In this document: positions 22,819 to 34,719 of the stretch, piece after piece | Position numbering within the stretch: position 1 is the stretch's first letter | How the letters are laid out: each line of letters starts with the position of its first letter | Assembly (NCBI GenBank): GCA_018806985.1 | Contig: JADANN010000202.1 | Span: forward strand, 868,001-932,000 | Direction: 5' to 3' | DNA: 64,000 nt | Source: Angiostrongylus vasorum | Taxonomy: Eukaryota; Nematoda; Chromadorea; Rhabditida; Metastrongylidae | Program-made: the position numbers and the translations under genes | The notes under the pieces: generated by a model | Database searches by the model: none | Seen by the model: the letters and a program-made list of their open reading frames with translations, nothing else | Told to the model about the DNA's origin: nothing

Positions 22819-25800
22819 ATGGTTAGCCTTTTGCTTTAAAACCGGGTATTTCAACGCATTACCTTTAATTACTGCAGTCATTCGCCGGTTTCCTTGATAT
22901 AGCTCGAAAGGACGTGGATATACCCAAAAGTGCGCCCAACGAGTTTCTGGGAGCTCTTCATCTCAAATTCATCACAAAATATGAAAAAGATAAGGATTCC
23001 TACGTAAGTTGTTAGGTCAGGACATTACTTATGAAAGTTGGAAAGCCTTTGCTCTTACGTTACGACTTTCGCCTAGTGTCAGTTAGTGTTTGCAGGAGTA
23101 CATCATGGCTGAGCCGCTGCGACTTAGTGGTATTTACTGGTGCGTCTCTGCTGCCTGTGTTCTGCATGAGGTGAGTTGGACCTATGCCATATAACTTTAA
23201 TAAAGTGCTTTAACAGTGAAGATTTCTGACAGTTGGTGAGAACAGGAACAGGTATTTATTATCCTTTCGACTCCCTGTTAGGCAGAACTTCGGTTGTTTG
23301 TGTAAAATAAGTGGTCGCAGTTACTAAATGCTTCATGATTGATACAAAAGCATATTCAGTTCAGCCAAATGCATTAAGTCGCGATGAGATCGTTCAATAT
23401 ACCAGGGAGTGTCAGCGAGCTGACGGTGGTTTTGCACCCGCGGCACACCACGACAGTCATCTGCTTCATACACTAAGTGCTGTACAGGTACCAGTGGCTA
23501 GTTCTATTGTTGTATTTGGTCATGAATAAGAGGCTTGAAATTAATGTAACACATCGTGTGTAGTTGCATTCAAATGTGTGTTGAAAGTTATGTCTGAGCT
23601 CTACAGTGATGCTGAGATATTTGTAAAACTCGGACCGCAGGTGTCTGCGGCGAGGATCGAACCTCGTTATTACCGTTTCTGGAGCTAACGTGTTAATCAC
23701 CACACCATGCGTGTCCATCGTTTCGCTTTTTCTCTCTGCTATTTTTTCTACCCTACCAGTGTTATCAGCAACCACTTGTCAACGAGATTAGAAAAACTAG
23801 CGGAAGGAAAGGGCGAACGAAGTACACACATGGTGTGGTGGTGAAAACGTTAGCCCCTGGAAAGGGTAATAATGAGGTTCGATCCCCGTCGCAGACACCT
23901 GTGGTCGAGAGTTTTGCAAATACCTCAGCATCACTGTAGTTGAATTGCACATCATACCTTGCCGTGAAAAAAAGAATAGGCAGTAAATAGAAAGTGATTG
24001 TATATGTATATTTCACTGTAAAGTTTCGGTTTGATAATCTGTAGATGGAAATGTGAATTAAATTGCGCATGATTTGAGCTGGTTGATGAATTAGAAAGTA
24101 TATGTTTTACTACTTACAACTGAGTTTCGCACAGATTCGCGATTCCCATGGGGATTCGTGATTTTATTTAAGGAATTAGTGAACGGATGTGTAGTTGTGT
24201 ACATTCTATCCTACTGTTTTCTTCCTAAGAATGTGATTTTAAGATTTTAACTATATATGGTGCACTGGATGGTTTTGATCTGGACTCGATTGCAGAGTAT
24301 GTGCGACGTCTACAGAATGAAGATGGAAGCTTTGGTGGTGATATATCAAGTACTTTTTTTTCACCTATTTTGATACTTTCTCTTTTTTATGTTGTCGACA
24401 TCGCACTTTATTGTAGTGTATGTTATTCGGTACGAGTTTTGTCGACTTAATCTTCGCCACTTTTGTTATGACAGAATATTCTAGTTTTCAATGAGCCTGA
24501 TCCTGTCTAGCTTGCAATCGTTCGTTCTGCTTGGGTACTAGTTAATTAGTAGTTGGACAGCAATGTATTTGGTCTGCCTTGGGAACGAAACCCGATTATC
24601 CATTAGTGAGATGTTTTCCAAGTTAGTATGGAAGAAATTTTGATAGTATGGTCGCCGCGACAGGGGGTTGATAATAAAAGAAGTGAGGTCAATTCCAACT
24701 TCCATTACGTCAACTGGTTCCATTTCGGAAACATTCATAGTAATAATCTGCGGTTGTTCTGAACATTTTAGACGATACGATGACCATCTGAGAATTCTGG
24801 CCGCCTCTAAACTGAGTAGTCATTGCAGTACGGCCTCTTGTGAACAAAACAAATAGTTGACAGGAAGGTATAGCAAAGGACTTTGGAACCTAGCCTTTTT
24901 AATGGTAGCTTATCAAGAAGAGAAGTGTTGTAGCGCAAAAGGCTTGGTAGACCATGGTAGACGCAGTCCGTTACGAAACCTAGTGTTTCGCAGATCCAAC
25001 AAAGCTTCATGAACTGCCGTCTTCAAGTTTCGAGCAGCAGTACTGCTAAAGCATTTGCTCGAAAAGCCCACAAAAATCTTTCAAATATCCTATTTGAGAG
25101 CGAACTATGATGGTCAGAGCAAAAATTTAGATTGCGAGAAAGGAACTTACTCGCTTGTTCAGTTTTATCAAGGCATATGCGAATATTCCCAGACTAAAAG
25201 CTGCCCATGTTGCCAAGTAGTTATGCGAAAATAGCCGGAAATCAAAATATTCCGCAGGCATTTCGTAACTTCCGTCGAACACCACTATCTTAGTTTAGGA
25301 AATAATATGAGTAAGAGTAATCACTTTTGACCCGTTTTCATCTTCCTAGCCTACGGCTTAGATCATGACTTTGTCTGGTTTGAACTCATTTCAGATGAGG
25401 TGGACACACGGTTTTCCTTTTGTGCTGTTGCGACTTTATATCTCATTGATAAACTACACGTAATCAACGTCGATAGAGCTGTTGATTTCGTACTAAGTTG
25501 CTATAACTTCGATGGTGGTTTTGGAACCCGACCAGGATCGGAAAGTCATGCTGGACAAGTAAATCATCGAAGATTTGGCTTTTTTAAGTGTGATTCTTAA
25601 TAACATGAAATTGTGTCAACGTTTTATAGCTTTCTTCTTCAAGCTATTTATTGTAAACCTTTATTACAAATTGTATTGACACGATAGGGGGCGGATAGCG
25701 TAGTGGTAGTAAGACCGACCATCATGGTTGTGGTTCTACCCTGTCCCGAGCTCACAAATCCCTTCATTCGTCCGAGGTTCCGAGGTAGTCCAAGTGGAAA

Positions 25801-26793
25801 CGGTCTATCCCAAGTATCTCAAGGATCCAAGAATCTTCAACTAATCAATTTCAACAATCAACATCAACAGCCTTCCAGGGTTTGAATAAAATGACCACAA
25901 AACATTAACCAGTAGGACTAGTTTTAACATCGACTTAAAGAACAAAAGCAATTGCATATAGATTTTTTTAGCAGTTTTTCCAAAGTCTTGATATTTAGAT
26001 GCTAATAAGGACGAAATACATTTGTCTTCCTTAATTTTGCCTATAAACAAGTATTCAAGGTCTATTGTTGTCTCGGAACGTTATGCATTACGAAGCGTCT
26101 CGAGTCCATTGACAGAGATCGAACTGCTGAATGGCTTGCACAGCGACAGTGTGCAAGTGGTGGATTGAATGGTGTGTTCTCCAAATGGATTTTTTCGTTT
26201 GTTTTTTTAAATTTCAATCTTTAATCCATTGACGAAGGTTGAAACTTGGCTGGTTTTCCTGGTGGTGGGAACGTCACATGTTGTTTGAATGTAACTTTTC
26301 AGTTCGACTATCTATACCAGGAATTTTTGGAAGTAATGCGACAAATTTAGGTCGCCCTGAAAAATTACCAGATGTTTGTTATTCGTGGTGGGTACTTGCG
26401 TCATTGGCAATATTGAGACGATTACACTGGGTTGATAAGGTTGGATATTTCTTTCGCTGTTGTATCATGTGAGAAATTTCGAGCTGCTTCTATTATATAA
26501 TTATGTTTAGAATGCCTTGGTAAGGTTTATCTACGCTTGTCAAGACAGCGAGACAGGTGGATTTGCTGACCGACCGGGGGGACTGTGTAACCTCTTTTTT
26601 CTTTTTTAAGATGGAATCATTTTGAACATTTGTTCTAGTCGAATCTATTGAACCGTAACTTTTTCAGCCGGATCCTTTCCACACACTGTTTGGTATTGCG
26701 GGATTGTCACTGCTTGATGTTGGAAGTCTGCAGCCAGTAGACGCTGTGTTGTGCATGCCTAAGTATACGCTCAAAGAAAAGTGTCTTTGTTAA
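22819..26793 (+). CDS. ggtb-1: Rab geranylgeranyltransferase beta subunit
   Basis: Catalytic subunit that, with the alpha subunit and Rab escort protein, attaches geranylgeranyl groups to C-terminal cysteines of Rab GTPases in the cytosol. Exons: 22819-22821 (ATG only, inferred), 22878-23003, 23096-23170, 23365-23487, 24244-24349, 25395-25558, 26060-26171, 26351-26439, 26511-26586, 26668-26793. They give about 332 residues, against 331 in human RABGGTB. The prenyltransferase beta repeats are clear: [59 protein letters not shown]. The zinc ligands are present: Asp and Cys in LPDVCYSWW and His in DPFHTLFG. All junctions are in phase except that the six-G run at 26576-26581 has one base too many. 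With five G the text reads RPGD and splices cleanly at 26586|26587. Exon 1 rests on an ATG|GT donor at 22821 and is the least certain part. Confidence 0.96.
23598..23995. repeat. S3 head-to-head inverted pair inside ggtb-1 intron
   Basis: The minus copy 23598-23790 (ATATTTGTAAAACTCGGACC ...) meets the plus copy 23785-23995 (GGTGTGGTGGTGAAAACG ... TTTTGCAAATACCTCAGC) at the ACTTGTCAACGAGATT core. It occupies most of the intron between 23487 and 24244. Confidence 0.8.
25686..25860 (+). repeat. S4-like repeat, tRNA-like head
   Basis: GGATAGCGTAGTGGTAGTAA resembles a tRNA A box, but the B box is degraded to GTGGTTCTACCC. It lies in the ggtb-1 intron between 25558 and 26060. Confidence 0.5.
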
Positions 26794-26864
26794 GCGTGTA
26801 GAATGTTTTCCCAAACAATTCATTCATCATTCCGATTTTAAGAGCATTAAGAATTTCTTCATGG

Positions 26865-26870
26865 AATAAA
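26865..26870 (+). terminator. Poly(A) signal of ggtb-1
   Basis: AATAAA 72 bp after the ggtb-1 stop codon, in an A/T-rich context. It is the nearest canonical signal to the stop. Confidence 0.7.
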
Positions 26871-28249
26871 AATTAATATGTAGCTGTGGTCTTAGAGGCT
26901 GCTATGCCTTATTTCTACTACATTCTTCCTGGACAATATGTGCCCCCTTCATCGATAGCTTCACTGACGTCTGAAGTTGTTAAGATATACAGAGCAATGC
27001 TATTAAACACCTGAGCACTAGGCAACCAAAAGAATACGGGGATAGGTGAGAATATATGTATATGTAGCTGAAGAGAGTCTTGGCTACTCGATTGGTTAGC
27101 TTATGATAGGGTTTGGTTTTGTGGCGGAAATCATTACGAGGGCCTTAGAAGGTCACAGCTTGACTATCTGGTAATTTCAGGAGGGGTCGAAAAGAGTGAC
27201 TGTGGTTTGAATAACAGACGTACGGATAGAGTGGATCAACAAAATATCTGGTCATTCTTAGCATTCATTTGTCCGTTAAATAGCATTTCATGGAATGAAT
27301 TATGCCTAGAAGGTCTAGGTTTTTCCATGTAGTGCTTCTGATCACTGATTAAAGGTGTGCACAATATTGCATTTCCAAAAAACGTAGAAATTGGGATTTT
27401 AGGCAACAGATTTTGGTTGTACAGCATTCGAGTTTTAACACATTTCCGGCCGTTTAACTATGAGTGGTAGTAGGCTTTCTTTCCTGGTAGAAAGTCGATC
27501 GTCATTGAGGAACCCAAAATGGCAAGTGGTATCCGCTTTGGGAAAATTTTGAATATTAGCAAGACGTCTGATACGAGTCTGTGATGAAAAATGCTTGGTT
27601 GCTGAACCTGGAAGGCTTAGGATTTTCTATAGAAGAGAGGTTGCTAGTACGGTAACAACGAATTGAATGGACGCAATATCGATAGGATCTTTCGTCGTAA
27701 TTCTAAAGAAAGGGAGCCTACGTCGGAAATAGTTTACGATTGCTTGGAAGCAGAATTATTGACGTTGGAATACGATGAAGTGCCGATATTTATCTCAACA
27801 GCAACAAATAGCACTAAGCTAAGCATCTCAGTTCATTTGGTTCCACGATCCATAATCCTCCCAATTGAGAAGTTCCAAAGAAATTCTACTGCTTTCAGGT
27901 TTCACGCCATTGTGATTACGGTTCATTTATTGTTAAGCTTATTCATCATAAAATGGCTCCATTTATGTTTCGTCTCCAGTTTGTATTCCTCTAGAAAGAT
28001 ATGTTTAGGTAGAAAATACGATTGCTCTTTAATATTCGCTTCACATCTCTGGCACAGCTAATTCCTGCTTGCGATTGGAGAGCTGTGTGGTTTCATTTCT
28101 GCACGAAGTTTTGGGTCCTACCATTTAGTTACTGTGTCTTTTGTAGGCACGGACATTCTGGTCTCCTTCCCTCATCTCCGTTATGAGATCCCCACTTCAC
28201 GTTGTTTTCCATTTTAACTGAGCGTTCAAAGTTTATACACATCGTCGCA
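26871..28249. other. Intergenic, no recognised gene
   Basis: An open frame of 132 codons on the plus strand (27663-28061) is the longest here. Its protein shows no motif I recognise and no clean splice context, so it is not called as a gene. The rest is unstructured AT-rich sequence. Confidence 0.35.
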
Positions 28250-28628
28250 ACGGTTTACCGCCTCATCGTGGCTTGGAGGTGTTCCTGGGTATCGGGCTGC
28301 GATGTACAACGGGGGCATTCACCCCACCAGTAGGGTCTCCCAAGCTGAGGGAGTCCGGCGTTTCCCTTAGCAAATTCAGCTGAGAGTAAATCAGTACGAG
28401 GATCCACCACCGTCCGAATATTGAACTAGTCCCATGGTGGAAAATCCCCCTCTGATCCACAAGGATGCTCATTGCCTGTGGTGGTGACGACCTGGGGCAG
28501 AGTTTGGAGTGGCTGTTCTCCGAACTGTAGAAAACCACAGTAGCTAAACCAGGAAAACTCCGAAAACAATGGAAATTGTGCTGGAGCTCGCACAACCAGT
28601 GAAGAAGGGCCATACAAGTATCCAACTG
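28250..28628 (+). repeat. S2 repeat, full-length
   Basis: Starts CGGTTTACCGCCTCATCG and ends CATACAAGTATCCAAC. It is immediately followed by a Penelope fragment in the same orientation. Confidence 0.85.
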
Positions 28629-28649
28629 AGTGTGCCAAAGGGAACCAAA

Positions 28650-28948
28650 AGCAAACTGGCTTCCACTTTTTTTAACGTTCAACTTAACCTATCTGAAACC
28701 GGTTACAATACAAAGTGGTGCCGAAAACGAAACAGTGAGAACATACTGGTTCATTACCTCTCCTCCCATCCTTCGTACAAAACAAGGACCTTTGTGAGAA
28801 AAACGTTTCGAACAGCCACCAATGTTTGCACAAGAAGAGAGCAGAAAGAGGAATCCCTGAACTTGACATGGAAAATAGCCATTTGTAACAGCTACGAAAG
28901 GCTTGTAGCTCATCGGAACGGCTTTGGGGGAAGAGTGGTGCCCCCTAA
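28650..28948 (+). mobile_element. Penelope-like element fragment (RT to GIY-YIG linker)
   Basis: The encoded peptide contains FFNVQLNLSETGYNTKW, ILVHYLSSHPS and ICNSYERLVAHRNG. It is colinear with the region just after the reverse transcriptase core in the minus-strand copy at 56640-58010. Both ends are truncated, so it is dead. Confidence 0.75.
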
Positions 28949-29182
28949 ATAATAAGTCTAGCGAAAATAGGTGCACTAGTCTTTTATTTCAAACGAAATG
29001 AGTACAGCTATAAAGCGTTGATTAAAAAAGGTTGGTTTGGACAAATACGTAGCAGTAATTAAAATACACTTTATGCCGCCAGCCAGTTCGTGACCAAGTG
29101 TATGAACCTGTATGCGAAACCCAAAATTTCATAAATTGCACTATGGCGATTTCACGAGTTTGGGTACGGTATGTCTAGTCTC

Positions 29183-29440
29183 AGGGGCTGGTGTAGTGCA
29201 TTGGTCAGAGGTGCGCTGCAGTACACCTGAGTTTGATCCCGCGCCCCAGGCTCACCGAGCCTTCCATCCTTCTAGGGTTGGCAAATTGGTACCAGATCTG
29301 CACGGGAGGATAGCAGTACTGACTCGAAGCATTGGTAGAGGGCACCATGATTTATTTTACAGGCCAGATATGCATTGAATCACTTCTAACAATGCTTAAC
29401 GAAGTCGTATGCGTGGCGCATCCGTAAGGAACTGATCAAC
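29183..29440 (+). repeat. S1 repeat, tail lost
   Basis: Begins GGGGCTGGTGTAGTGCATTGG (A-box region) and AGTTTGATCCCGCGCCCC (B-box region). It runs to the GCGTGGCGCATCC block, after which similarity ends. Confidence 0.75.
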
Positions 29441-29824
29441 CTCAAGATCTTCGATAGCGGCGAAAGATCCTAGTTTTCTGCAGTGTGACTGAACACTGAT
29501 GTGACTCTTCATCGAATATCCTCGATTTGACCTCAACTGAAGTTGAAAATAATCCCAATAGGAATAAGTAAAATTTACACATTCTGGAAAAATGTTACGA
29601 AAATTACAACAGTCTTTCACAGAACTTTATACGAAAGCAGTCTGGTCGCAAAAATTACAACTTAGTGCCGACACGCTTAGTTATCTCGACACTGGAAATG
29701 GTACAGTGATATTTTGATGAATGAATACCAGATAACTGAATGGAGATGACCATCATTATCGGTTTCACTACTTGTCGTTTGTACTTCATCTCTGTTCACA
29801 TTAAGTTCTACTAACCAATCAGTA

Positions 29825-31750
29825 TTAATATTATTAATGAGTTGCTCGAGAAAGAAGGAAACTGATGCTTGTTCTTACTGCAACACGATTAACACGCCTA
29901 GTAATAAATGCCACTTATAGAAAAAGCTTTGCAGGAAGGTCTACATCTGTACAGGCGGATGAAACTAATGGGAAGCAGCAGAAAAAAAGAACCAGTCTGA
30001 AAAAAATGTCGCCGGGACTTGTGCGCATATAATGTTACGCTATCAGCCCTGATGAACGAAGATGGGATCAGCAAAACTTTCGGCCACGATATGGAATTGA
30101 TAGTGGATATGTTCTACACCAACCTTTTTCCGCTCCACAATCCCCGTTCCGGACCCTAAAATCTCCGCTCGGGAAAAACCACCCCGCCTGAAATTCTTCC
30201 GTCAAAAGTTCAACTTGCGACAGAAAGCATAAAAAAGAGGCATAGCTCCAAGACCAGATTATGTCACCGCCAACTTGCTTAGAGCTGGAAACCACAATTT
30301 ACATGTACTTTTAGCAAGTCATATGACAGCCTACTGTACTTTTAGCAAGCCATATGGCTGCCTACGTTCAGAATGAAGAAATTCCAGACCAGTGGAGGGA
30401 AGCCGTGCGCGGTCATCCTGCCCAAAAAAGATGGTTGAAAGGATCTTCGCAGCTACCGTCCAATATGCTTCTTGAGTGTACTCTACAAACTCCCTCACGA
30501 AGACTATCGAGCATATCATGGACAATAGATGAGGCGGAAGCAGTGCAGCTAGCAAGGTTTTGACAGGAATTTTGCTGCATGGACCACATCCGAACTGTTT
30601 CCAGGGTCACTGTGGTTTATCGTGAATACCACCCGCCCCTAGTCGTAGCCTTTGTCGACTATGAAAAAGCATTTGACACTGTCGAAACGAATGCAATGCT
30701 ATGAGCGCTCGTCGACCAAGGAGTGGAGCCGTCGTAAATAAGAACTCTGTCTGGCTGTTATCGGAACCGCTTCACGAAAATACACCTTTCCCATCGACCT
30801 CTTACCATACCCATAGCAAAAAAAGGCTAGACATGGTGACATAATATCGCCAAACTAGTTCACTGCCTTACTGCGGTGCGCAATGAAGTCACTCGATTGG
30901 GATGAGAAAGGGTTACGTATTGGTGGAAAATTCCTATCAAACCTTTCGTTTCGCCGATGGCATCGTCGTCTTCTCAAGAAGTACCAGCGAAGCAGAGACG
31001 ATGATCAACGAGCTCAACGAAATGGGAAAAAGATCGGACTATGTGGAAATTGGAAGAAGACCCAGTTCATGAAAAAACGCATGGTACGAAGGTGAAAAAA
31101 ATCGAACTGGATGGTTCCGTGGTTGCAGAGACTGCCTATTATATATATATCGTGGGGGGATCAGCGAGAATGAAAAGCAGCATGAAGGAGGAATTAGACA
31201 GAAGAAGGAGAGCGACTTGGGCCGCATTCGGGCCTTTCAAGGAAGCCACCGACCAACTGAAGGACCCGAAAATTCGCGCTCATCTCTTCGATTCTACGGT
31301 CCTCCCAGCGCTCTGTTATGCTGCGGAGACATGGGTTGATACTTTAACTGTCAAGAACGCTTTGCACTACTCACAGAGTGCTTGAGCGATGTCTTCTTAA
31401 ACATAGCCGGCACTCTCAATATCTAGCCTGAATGCGAGGCTCTGATCTTCGAAGTCTGTCACATCGTCGAGATCCAGGGAGAATATGCACCAGTAGCGAA
31501 ACATAGATGGGCCGGTCACATAATGAGAAAAACAGACGACAGATGCACGAAAAGAACTTTAGACCGGACTCCACGAGGATGTAAACGTCTCCTAGGACGG
31601 CCACCTACACGTTGGACGAACGTGTTCGTAAGCAAAGTTAATCAGCTGTACATGCAACTGTAGTTATTTAGCAGATCACAGTACGAGACTCGCACGAGCC
31701 ACTAAGCTCGAAAGAAACCACCAAAAACCAAGGTACGTAGCGCAATGTCT
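29825..31750 (+). mobile_element. RTE-type LINE, family B, 5'-truncated dead copy
   Basis: Starts in the linker (GAGTTGCTCGAGAAAGAAGG matches 63133 onward), then carries reverse transcriptase pieces in shifting frames: CCMDHIRTVSR, FVDYEKAFDTVET, then a FADD-box region reading FADG. Next come RRRRATWAAFGPFKEATDQL and DSTVLPALCYAAETW, the conserved C-terminal domain of nematode RTE elements. Many stops and frameshifts, plus the FADD to FADG change, show that it is inactive. Confidence 0.85.
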
Positions 31751-33795
31751 CAACGTTAGCAATCTCAGCACGAATTGATCCCCTATTTCACCAAATCAGA
31801 AGAGCTGTTGAGAAGACAACATTGTGTTGTTGCCCACGATGTTGCATGCGTCGATTGCTTACATTGCTAAGCATCGGCATGAAGAGAATCGAGAAACTTC
31901 CTATGAGACAATGACTAGGAACATCGAATGGAGTTCGACGTTGCAATTCTTTACCAATACATAGCGGGGACTTTCTTGAAAGTTTTATTTAGGATCGGAA
32001 TCTGGAATGATTCCCACGAATGTGGGCCATTTTTCAACAGGACATTGATAACGAATCGGATCAGTCAGCAATCACAGCTCTTCATGAACAACTATAAGAA
32101 CGAAGTCAGCCAATCAACGAACTTGCAGCTGTTGTCTACAGCCTCAGAGAGGTTCTATTTGTGGAGTTCACTTTAAATACAATAAAGCTGTGACAAATTC
32201 CACCTTTCCAGTTTAGAATGGAGATGATTTTATGGCAAAAGAACTGCTAGCTGGCGTCGGTTCGGGAAAGCTCAACGCATGTAAGTGTTCTGCTAGAAAT
32301 CTACGGTTGTGTTACTCGCTTTTTATCTCCAGTGCCTTCGTTAGGATCGTTTCCCTCATATTCTCATGGGTTCAAAGAAAATTCAATTTTCTCTTAAGTC
32401 TTTCTCTGTTTCTTACGTGTGTATACTGGTTATATCTCTTTATTGAGATGCTTATTTGGAACAAAAAATAGAAGTTATTTTGTCAACAATGTAGTGAAAT
32501 ATGTCATTGTCAATGCAGTGGATATTTCAATATTGCTTCCGCTATATGCTTCAGGAGTGCATTTTTGTCGTCCTTATAGAAAGGTTCACTAGTCGATGGA
32601 ATCGCTGTGCTATCAGCGATTGCTTCCGTCTTTGGAGAGTCCTCTTGGTAGGGCAGCAAACATCCGATCCTCACTGATCTAGGAATGCATGTGGGGCTTT
32701 AGCGCGAACAACTCTGAATTTCAGGAACGGCTGTCCTCGATGGGCATCCAACGTTTCTTTGAGGAAACAGGACAGATGGTCAAGCCGCAGCCCTAATCCT
32801 AGCATAAACTTGACCACCACCCTAGAAGACGGTTGCAATAGTCTCACGCCCATCAATATTCATATGTTTCTTCTTACTTGCTACACTTTCACTTCATCTT
32901 CAACATCATACAGGAGAACTTTCTCAGTCGCTTCTCAATTCCATTCGGTTAACGTCATAACCAGCGTTACGTTGTAGCTCGTCCTCAAAGCCCATCGTTC
33001 ATCCTTTGCTTATTGAAATAATTGCTCCAACTTTACCATAGTGGCACCTTTTGAGGTCATATCCCTTAAGCACTTAAAGGGACTTTCACAATTAGTTTCC
33101 ATTGTGTTCTGGATCTTCATTAAGACCGAAGAAGAGAAGTAACTTTTTATTATCAATACAATAATATTACATTGTGAAAAAGCAGTAATACAAGTATTGT
33201 AAAGAACGACAGGAAAACACGAAAATCATGCTGCATTTTGATCACATGCAGAATCAGCGTACTTCATGGCAATTAAATATTAACTTCAACGATACGGTCT
33301 CAATAGGAAATTTTTTCTCTGTGGGAATATCGGAAACATGATGAACAGCGACGGTGGCCTCTTGGCTCAGTTTTGCGTTCTTCGATTACTCTGAAGCCGT
33401 AAATTGTAACAGTTTCTATTCGTCACGGTAATTACAAATAGAGTAAACAATGCGGAATAAACACAAATATTGATTACCTGTTCCCAAGAAGAAATATCTT
33501 CTTCTAAAAATTGCAGAAGAGAGATATTATTATTCCAGCCACCACCGTTTACTCAAAATTTACCCAGTATCCCTCTTTTTTTTCAGAAAGACAAATTTTA
33601 CGATCGAGACTTCTGTTTTGTTACCCATTCGGATTTCAAAAGACTTCAAAAAATCGATTTGCTAAAGGTTAAATTTAGGTTTAGCGAAATATACTGAGCT
33701 TTTCATCCGTCTTCGATTTTAATCCACCTTCTTTTATACGCGAAAATTCCTTTCCTGTTTCATTTAGGTCTTCAGTCAGTCCGATGAGTTTTTCA
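31751..33795. other. Intergenic, no recognised gene
   Basis: Only short open frames. Sequence at 32690-32860 reads open on both strands but has no recognised domain. No repeat family defined here is present. Confidence 0.3.
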
Positions 33796-33889
33796 TTTAT
33801 TCACTAACAAGCTGACGTTTCGGCGGAGATCGCTTCCTCAGAGCCTGGAAAAGCTCCGCCGCCTAAACGTGAGCTTGCTAGTGAATAAA
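33796..33889. repeat. Small palindromic element
   Basis: Arms 33796-33828 and 33854-33889 are imperfect inverted repeats (TTTATTCACTAACAAGC versus GCTTGCTAGTGAATAAA). The core GCTGACGTTTCGGCGG...TCAGAGCCTGGAAA is the same as at 56690-56725, 41690 and 60190-60225. Confidence 0.7.
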
Positions 33890-34719
33890 GAATAAAGTAA
33901 CACCTCGTGTTTGCTCGACAAGAATATAAAGAATTATTTGATAAATGGCGAGATTAGTAGAAAGTTGGTCCTGGGTATTAGCAATGTGTTACGAATTTTT
34001 TCGAAGAGTGGTTATGATGACATTTTTGTTTTCAGCAAATGAAGCTATGTAGTACAAACTTCTTAAATCCCAAGAAAACGACTGCGAAGAAAGATACTTT
34101 CACGAAATCAGTGAAGTCCTGCAAAAATTGCGGCTGTTTCACCCAGAATTGGACAAGTGAAAAGCTCATTCTTTTTGTACGATCTTCCTAGTATGTATTG
34201 GTCAACGGTCACTACAAAAGATGAATAGACTAAGCTTCGAAACACTGCATTATTGCCCACTCATCGGACTGACTGAAGACCTTTCATTAACCAAAGCACG
34301 AGGCGACTGCTACCTGAGAAAATCATTGACAACCAAATCGGTACAAAAAATTTGCCACATTCGAAGATGCAGAATTCCAAGTCATTGAAGGAATCAAATT
34401 GCTATAGCACCGGCAGAAAGCTGTAAATTCTACCGTTTTCTACCAGCCGTTTTTTTCGAGGTGAGTTATACGATTTGAAAGTTATCGGTCGAAATCGGCA
34501 GCCAGCTGTATCAGCAGATATTCAGATGTTACATGTCAAGTACCTTATTGTAAAAAAAGTTCATAATGTGACGAAGAAAGAAAAAGACCTACGGACGTAC
34601 AGATAATGAAGTTGCTGATGAAGAACTAGCCGGTGAGATATATCCAGAAGCCAACGGAGACTTTGGTTGCGTGTTTGAAGCCTGTAATGCCATTGTGTTC
34701 TTTAAAAATGTTAATATTT

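Noticed and set aside
27663..28061. 132-codon plus-strand frame as a gene after ggtb-1
   Set aside because: There is no recognised domain, no acceptor near its start, and codon usage is like that of the surrounding non-coding DNA.
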